A stretch of DNA of 9,686 nt from an uncultured Corynebacterium sp. (lineage in GTDB: Bacteria > Actinomycetota > Actinomycetes > Mycobacteriales > Mycobacteriaceae), in contig NZ_CAMIHZ010000050.1 of assembly GCF_946222305.1 (NCBI RefSeq), positions 1 to 9,686 on the forward strand. Direction: 5' to 3'. Made by a program: the position numbers and the translations under genes. Position 1 is the stretch's first letter, and each line of letters starts with the position of its first letter. Below the pieces are notes generated by a model, which saw nothing but the letters and a program-made list of their open reading frames with translations, had not been told where the DNA came from and made no database searches. This document shows positions 6,449 through 9,686 of this stretch, one piece after another.

Positions 6449-6976
6449 CTAGCGACTATCGCGCTCGTCGCGCTCCTGGGACCGTTCACTGGCACGACGT
6501 TCCGCATCAATGGCATCTGGGCCGGTCAAGGTTCCAGACGATGGCTCGAATCGCTCGTCGGTCACCGGCACCTCAGTACGGGCGAACATCGCGGATTTAC
6601 CGGCGGTCTCGTCGAAGCCCTCCTCCTTCATCCGGCGCTCCAAGGTCTCCGCATCGAAGAGGTCAATCCCGTGCTTGTCGGCGAATGCACGGCGGCGTTC
6701 CATACGACGGATGCGCTTGTTCATCGCAAAACCCAGCAATAAAACAACCAGCAGGAGCGCAACGATCACGAACAAACCCACCGGAGCGGCCTTACCGAAC
6801 TCGGCACCCATAGGCCCTGATTTCTCTGCTTGGGCAACGATCCATGTCTGGGCGTTTGCGAACGCGCTGGGGATAGTCGGAGCGGCGACATCAGACCCGG
6901 CAGGGGCAGCGAGGAATGAAGTGACCGGTAGGCTTTGGCCGGAGGACGAAAGTGCGGTGGCGGTGACGTTAAGCAT
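6449..6976 (-). CDS. Small single-pass membrane protein of the mca-uppS cluster
   Basis: A 175-residue protein of unknown function. The N-terminal 50 residues are low-complexity and rich in Ala, Ser, Thr and Pro. A conserved-looking segment EKSGPMGAEFGKAAPVGL leads into one transmembrane helix (about residues 64-85 of this version). The helix is followed by the strongly basic KRIRRMERRR, so the C-terminus should be cytosolic. The tail is charged, with KEEGFDE and a final RRASERSQERDERDSR. It resembles the small membrane protein (Rv1083 type) next to mca in mycobacteria, where the GPMGPEFGK-TM block is the conserved core. I prefer ATG 6974-6976, with AAGGA 13 bases upstream; a GTG at 6997 would add seven residues but lacks a ribosome site. 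No function is assigned. The 213 bases from its stop to uppS hold no convincing gene. Confidence 0.75.
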   Translation of the reverse strand: MLNVTATALSSSGQSLPVTSFLAAPAGSDVAAPTIPSAFANAQTWIVAQAEKSGPMGAEFGKAAPVGLFVIVALLLVVLLLGFAMNKRIRRMERRRAFADKHGIDLFDAETLERRMKEEGFDETAGKSAMFARTEVPVTDERFEPSSGTLTGPDAIDAERRASERSQERDERDSR

Positions 6977-7101
6977 GAGATGTATTAGTTCCTTCACACG
7001 AGGGCGCCATTAAAGTCGTTTTCCGGTGCCCGCGATGGGTCGTTGTCGGCAAGGTTGCGGTTGTGCCAGTGTGCTGCTGTGCTCGTTGACGAGGTTTTTG
7101 C

Positions 7102-7126
7102 AATCACGGTCTAAGACTCATTGTGG
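7102..7126. repeat. Direct repeat, copy 1 (duplicate of the mca 3' end)
   Basis: These 25 bases are identical to 7170-7194, which carry the last codons and stop of mca. The two copies are offset by 68 bases. Allowing a 4-base gap, the likeness continues through CATCGA just beyond the repeat. A short perfect hairpin (CGATCT-AGGAC-AGATCG, 7130-7146) lies between the copies. Confidence 0.9.
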
Positions 7127-7169
7127 CATCGATCTAGGACAGATCGTGTCACCGTCCGAGGCACAACGT

Positions 7170-7194
7170 AATCACGGTCTAAGACTCATTGTGG
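7170..7194. repeat. Direct repeat, copy 2 (in the mca 3' end)
   Basis: Second copy of the 25-base direct repeat. Read on the minus strand it encodes the end of Mca (the codons for Asn-Glu-Ser and the TAG stop) plus nine following bases. Confidence 0.9.
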
Positions 7195-8054
7195 TCACCA
7201 TCGAGCCCGGCGAACAAATCATCTTCCGGAACTTCTGAATGCACACGTGACTCTGCAAGCTCGAATTCCTCGGTTGGCCAGATCTCGCGTTGGAACTCTG
7301 GGTCGCCAATGAAGAACTGACCTTGCGGATCGACCTGTGTCGCGTGGGCTCGCAGTGCATCATCACGACGCTCAAACCACTGCCCCACGTTGACCCTAGT
7401 CGTGACGCGGTTCATGAGGTCGGGAAACTTCTTGGTGAGATCGACGAACTGCAGAACAGAACCTGGTAGTTCCACGCCTCGGTGCAGCATGGCGTCGGTA
7501 AGAAGTTCAAAGCGTTGGCGGATAAAACCGTGAGTGTAGTAGAGCTTCTTTACTTCCCAAGGCTCGCCAAGTTCAGGGTGATAATCCGGGTCGGCCGCGG
7601 CATCCCACGCGCGCATCGACACGGCGTGCACCTTAATGTGGTCGGGGTGCGGGTAACCACCGTTTTCGTCGTACGTGATGATGACGTGGGGGCGGAAATC
7701 GCGAATGACGCGAACCACGCGCTGGGTGACCTCATCAGTATCCTCCAGCGCGAAGCACCCCTCGGGCAGCGGAGGTGGCGGATCACCCTCCGGAAGGCCC
7801 GAATCGACGTAGCCGAGCCATTCGTGTTCCACCCCCAGAATGTCGGCGGCCCTGGCCATTTCCTCTTTGCGAACCGGAACGATGTCCTCGACTGGGTCCA
7901 TGGACGGATTGAGGATGTCACCGCGTTCGCCACCGGTACACGTCAGAACTTTCACGCGGTGCCCTTCGTCGATATAGCGCGCCATGGTGGCCGCACCCTT
8001 ACTCGACTCATCATCGGGGTGTGCATGAATAGCCAGCAAACGGTAGGTATTCAC
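7179..8054 (-). CDS. mca: Mycothiol S-conjugate amidase
   Basis: A 291-residue zinc amidase of the LmbE/PIG-L family. It cleaves mycothiol S-conjugates to a mercapturic acid, which is exported, and GlcN-inositol, which is recycled, so it detoxifies electrophiles and drugs. The zinc site is clear: HAHPDDE (10-16; His12, Asp15) and HPDH (136-139) supplying the third ligand. TCTGGERGD (38-46) and YDENGGYPHPDH (128-139) are characteristic. The length and the long C-terminal half (QWFERRDDALRAHATQVDP) fit Mca rather than the deacetylase MshB, as does Lys19 after the DDE motif. The GTG start at 8052-8054 has GGAG four bases upstream. The last codons and stop lie within a direct repeat. It is the first gene of the minus-strand run mca, membrane protein, uppS. 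Its upstream neighbour is a broken plasmid gene instead of the usual small membrane protein/greA region. Confidence 0.95.
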   Translation of the reverse strand: MNTYRLLAIHAHPDDESSKGAATMARYIDEGHRVKVLTCTGGERGDILNPSMDPVEDIVPVRKEEMARAADILGVEHEWLGYVDSGLPEGDPPPPLPEGCFALEDTDEVTQRVVRVIRDFRPHVIITYDENGGYPHPDHIKVHAVSMRAWDAAADPDYHPELGEPWEVKKLYYTHGFIRQRFELLTDAMLHRGVELPGSVLQFVDLTKKFPDLMNRVTTRVNVGQWFERRDDALRAHATQVDPQGQFFIGDPEFQREIWPTEEFELAESRVHSEVPEDDLFAGLDGDHNES

Positions 8055-8058
8055 AATT

Positions 8059-8077
8059 CTCCAATCCGATTGTTATA
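8059..8077 (-). promoter_or_regulatory. Putative mca -10 box and ribosome site
   Basis: TATAAC (8077-8072) is a good -10 candidate 18 bases upstream of the GTG start, and GGAG (8062-8059) is the ribosome site. The -35 region (ACAGGA) is weak. Confidence 0.4.
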
Positions 8078-8188
8078 CCGCTACAAACTTACTCTCCTGT
8101 GGTGGAGTTTAAGAATTCGTCAACATCGGCATTGCGGGGATGGTTCTACGGCGATCCCTGCGCAACCCCCGAGCACTTTCCTAGACCC

Positions 8189-8879
8189 GATGCGGTGGTG
8201 CTGAACGTGCCACTTGTATGCGGTAGGGTCACCACCGGCGAAAAACGGCGACCGAGACAAGCTGTGTGCAAACGCTTGGTCCCCCTCCAAAGTAATCCGC
8301 GAGCACGGACATCGTGACTTTGAGCAGCCGGATATTGCGTGAGTGCCTATTACCGTCGGCGTAGACAGGGTCAATGAGCTAAATCAGTTGGCAAATTCCG
8401 TTGAGCGGGTTAACGCCGATCCATGAGGGTCCGAGATTTTGCTGCCGCAAGTACGCCCAGTTTGGTGCGAACGACTATATGTAAAGACTCGATCGTTCCC
8501 CCGTATGTTCCACGGCGATCAACGTCGATAGCGATAACGGTGGCATATTGTTTGTGCGTCAGCTTCACGTAATAACAGCGTGCTAACGCATCTGTGCCAC
8601 CACGGTAAAAGTTTGGGGACGGTGTTTCCGTCTTTGTCTTTACGCCACGCTGCTTTGAAGTTGCGGGGGGCTTCCTTGGAAGGATTTCCACCCCAGGTGG
8701 GCAATCAGGTTGGTGCGGTCTTGCTCTGTCACACCAAACGAACCAAGAACGGGACTACCCGCGTCAAAGGTCTTAACGATCGTGCGGGCAGCATCCCATC
8801 CCGATGACGTCAACGACACCCGCGGAGTGTCCGCGTCACTGAAAGTTTCTTCAGACCATTCGCTGGGGTTTAGGCCCTG
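8189..8879 (-). pseudogene. Degenerate plasmid replication initiator (RepA, pGA1/pNG2/pCG1 family)
   Basis: Joining frames on the minus strand gives one protein: DRTNLIAHLGWKSFQGS, then NFKAAWRKDKDGNTVPKL, FYRGGTDALARCYYVKLTH, YATVIAIDVDRRGTYGG, SLHIVVRTKLGVLAAAK, WIGVNPLNGICQLI, LIDPVYADGNRHSRNIRLL, and GDQAFAHSLSRSPFFAGG followed by DPTAYKWHVQHHRI. The order and spacing match the replicases of small corynebacterial plasmids, which carry RESFQGS, ARCQYVALTH, WIGVNPLSGKCQLIWLIDPVYA and DPTAYRWHAQH (recalled from the family). Breaks are visible: frameshifts at the C-run 8665-8670, the A/T run near 8607-8610, near 8425-8445 and at the G-run 8281-8285. A TAG at 8379-8381 sits where the family has Trp. 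The C-terminal third of the protein is missing after HHRI, and the N-terminal side ends at the IS boundary. It cannot make an active protein. Individual open stretches (for example 8410-8691) are fragments, not genes. Confidence 0.85.
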
Positions 8880-8881
8880 TG

Positions 8882-8906
8882 TGAACTGGCCCCCGAAAGT
8901 TGGACT
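8882..8906 (+). repeat. IS left terminal inverted repeat
   Basis: It begins TGAACTGGCCCCC and ends AGTTGGACT. It pairs with 9554-9578 at 20 of 25 positions, with blocks of 7, 4 and 9 identical bases. Confidence 0.85.
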
Positions 8907-8939
8907 AGTTAAATTTTAGGCGGTTAAAGGCTTAAGGGT

Positions 8940-9519
8940 CTAGTTCCGATCTTGCATCAGAGTCAAGCCCTTGAGTCGTTTTTGGATGCGTTCGTGGTTG
9001 TACCAACGGATGACTTGAGGATGACGATCACCTCGACCTTCAACCTCGTCGTCGGTTCCTCACGCCTCGCATTCTTTTAAGTACGCGTTTTTCGCGCGCA
9101 GTTTTTCCACCTCGCGGCGCAGCCGATCATCCTCGGTCAACGGTTTCGAAGAGGTACTGCCTTCGGCCGTCCCTTTGGCTTCGGGCGTAGAGCCTCATCA
9201 CCACCGGTGCGCCATACACGAACCCAGTCCTTGACTAGTAGTCGGATGAAAGACCAATTCCGCGGGCTAACTCCATTCTGGATTCGCCTGCGAGATTGCG
9301 GGAGACGACCTCTTTCTTGATCTCGAAGGAGTACGTCTGCTTCGTTGGTTTCTCCACAAGACATAGCCTGCTATGAAGCTTGAACCGGCGTGCAAGCACT
9401 CGCACTGGATCACGAATAACACCAAGCCGATTTGCCGCTGTGGTGTATCCCAAGCCCTGTTCGAACAATTCAACGAGCTGCTCACGCTGCAGCTCACTCA
9501 GATAACTTCGTGCTGTCAA
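8940..9519 (-). pseudogene. IS3-family transposase remnant (orfA frameshifted, orfB nearly all deleted)
   Basis: orfA starts at TTG 9519-9517 behind GGGGAG. It encodes the usual N-terminal helix-turn-helix (QREQLVELFEQGLGYTTAANRLGV, residues about 11-34) and a second one (YSFEIKKEVVSRNLAGES). It stops at TAG 9235-9237. The protein continues in another frame as LLVKDWVRVWRTGGDEALRPKPKGRPKA, and after a second shift near 9155-9165 as TEDDRLRREVEKLRAKNAYLKECEA, the orfA leucine-zipper end. A third shift gives REEPTTRLKVEVIVILK. From about 9010 the sequence becomes RWYNHERIQKRLKGLTLMQ, the extreme C-terminus of an IS3 orfB (rve domain). The catalytic DDE core is absent, so it is inactive. Confidence 0.85.
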
Positions 9520-9553
9520 AAAATACTCCCCACTAGTCGGAAACTGATTTCTC

Positions 9554-9578
9554 AGTCCAACTAATGGGGAGCAGTTCA
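9554..9578 (-). repeat. IS right terminal inverted repeat
   Basis: Read on the minus strand from 9578 it begins TGAACTGCTCCCC and ends AGTTGGACT, matching the left end. The orfA start lies about 35 bases inside. Confidence 0.85.
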
Positions 9579-9603
9579 CGCACCCCAGTGATGCGGGCGT
9601 CAA

Positions 9604-9655
9604 GGGTGTTCGAACACCCCGGTCGATGTTGCCGGTGGGTGTCGCACACCGACAC
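9604..9655. repeat. Pair of GC-rich palindromes beside the IS/plasmid relic
   Basis: A perfect 16-base palindrome, GGGTGTTCGAACACCC (9604-9619), is followed 19 bases later by GTGTCG-CACAC-CGACAC (9639-9655), which also contains GGTGT-CGC-ACACC. Both share GGTGT/ACACC arms. They sit on the upstream side of the rep relic, beyond the IS, so they may be remains of rep operators or of a plasmid origin. No gene is seen in 9579-9686. Confidence 0.6.
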
Positions 9656-9686
9656 TAGAGTGCGTCACACACACCAACCCCAAGGA

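Larger units (their letters stand above)
8882..9578 (-). mobile_element. Internally deleted IS3-family (IS150-like) element
   Basis: A 697-bp unit bounded by 25-bp imperfect terminal inverted repeats that match at 20 positions. It contains an IS3-type orfA and only the last two dozen or so codons of orfB, both on the minus strand. Full IS3-family elements are about 1.2-1.5 kb, so roughly half, including the DDE catalytic region, is gone. The flanks (GTG on the left, CGC on the right) show no target-site duplication, so insertion was followed by rearrangement or decay. Confidence 0.85.

Noticed and set aside
6068..6742. 224-codon plus-strand open frame across the uppS start and the membrane-protein gene
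   Set aside because: Antisense shadow of two supported minus-strand genes, with no ribosome site or recognisable domain.
6510..7013. 167-codon plus-strand open frame
   Set aside because: Mirror of the membrane-protein gene; low-complexity Ser/Arg/Thr-rich translation.
7482..8204. 240-codon plus-strand open frame
   Set aside because: Antisense to mca, which has a complete zinc amidase motif set.
8099..8317. 72-codon plus-strand frame upstream of mca as the missing small membrane protein
   Set aside because: No transmembrane segment and most of it is antisense to the RepA relic.
8410..8691. 93-codon minus-strand frame as an intact small gene
   Set aside because: It is the middle fragment of the RepA relic; matching RepA sequence continues in other frames on both sides.
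8878..9582. Target-site duplication flanking the IS
   Set aside because: The 3-4 bases on each side do not match, so none can be claimed.
9604..9655. CRISPR array or integron site
   Set aside because: Only two unequal palindromes without regular spacers or associated genes.

Overview
The window reads as chromosomal DNA of a high-GC actinobacterium, most likely a Corynebacterium. The reasons are the mycothiol enzyme Mca, a short-chain-type cis-prenyltransferase very like the mycobacterial Rv1086 protein, the divergent glyA/coaA pair, and a plasmid replicase relic of the small corynebacterial plasmid family. An acyl-CoA dehydrogenase and a PaaG-like enoyl-CoA hydratase/isomerase suggest a species that degrades fatty or aryl acids, as lipophilic corynebacteria do. 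Species cannot be named from this window.

Left part (1-2800): the 3' end of an acyl-CoA dehydrogenase, a strong terminator, then an 85-residue CsoR/DUF156-family repressor with its own promoter. This repressor has the two conserved cysteines, but the metal-binding histidine is glycine, the pattern of persulfide sensors (CstR) rather than copper sensors. Converging on it from the minus strand is a two-gene unit: the enoyl-CoA hydratase/isomerase and a TauE/SafE sulfur-anion permease. A CstR-like sensor beside a TauE permease recalls the staphylococcal cst locus and suggests a small sulfide/sulfite-handling module.

Middle part (2891-8054): housekeeping genes. glyA (minus) and coaA (plus) diverge from a shared 157-bp region. 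On the minus strand lies a conserved actinobacterial run, mca, then a small single-pass membrane protein, then a cis-prenyltransferase (uppS). The 3' end of mca is partly duplicated just downstream of its stop.

Right part (8055-9686): no intact gene, but a readable fossil. Reading leftward on the minus strand, 8879-8189 is the replication initiator (RepA, pGA1/pNG2/pCG1 type) of a small corynebacterial plasmid, broken by four frameshifts and an in-frame stop and cut off at its C-terminus. At its N-terminal side it is abutted by an IS3-family element (8882-9578) that keeps both terminal inverted repeats but has lost almost all of the transposase catalytic ORF. Beyond the IS are two GC-rich palindromes that may be remains of the plasmid rep control or origin region. 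In mycobacteria the position upstream of mca holds a small membrane protein gene and greA; here it holds the plasmid/IS relic.
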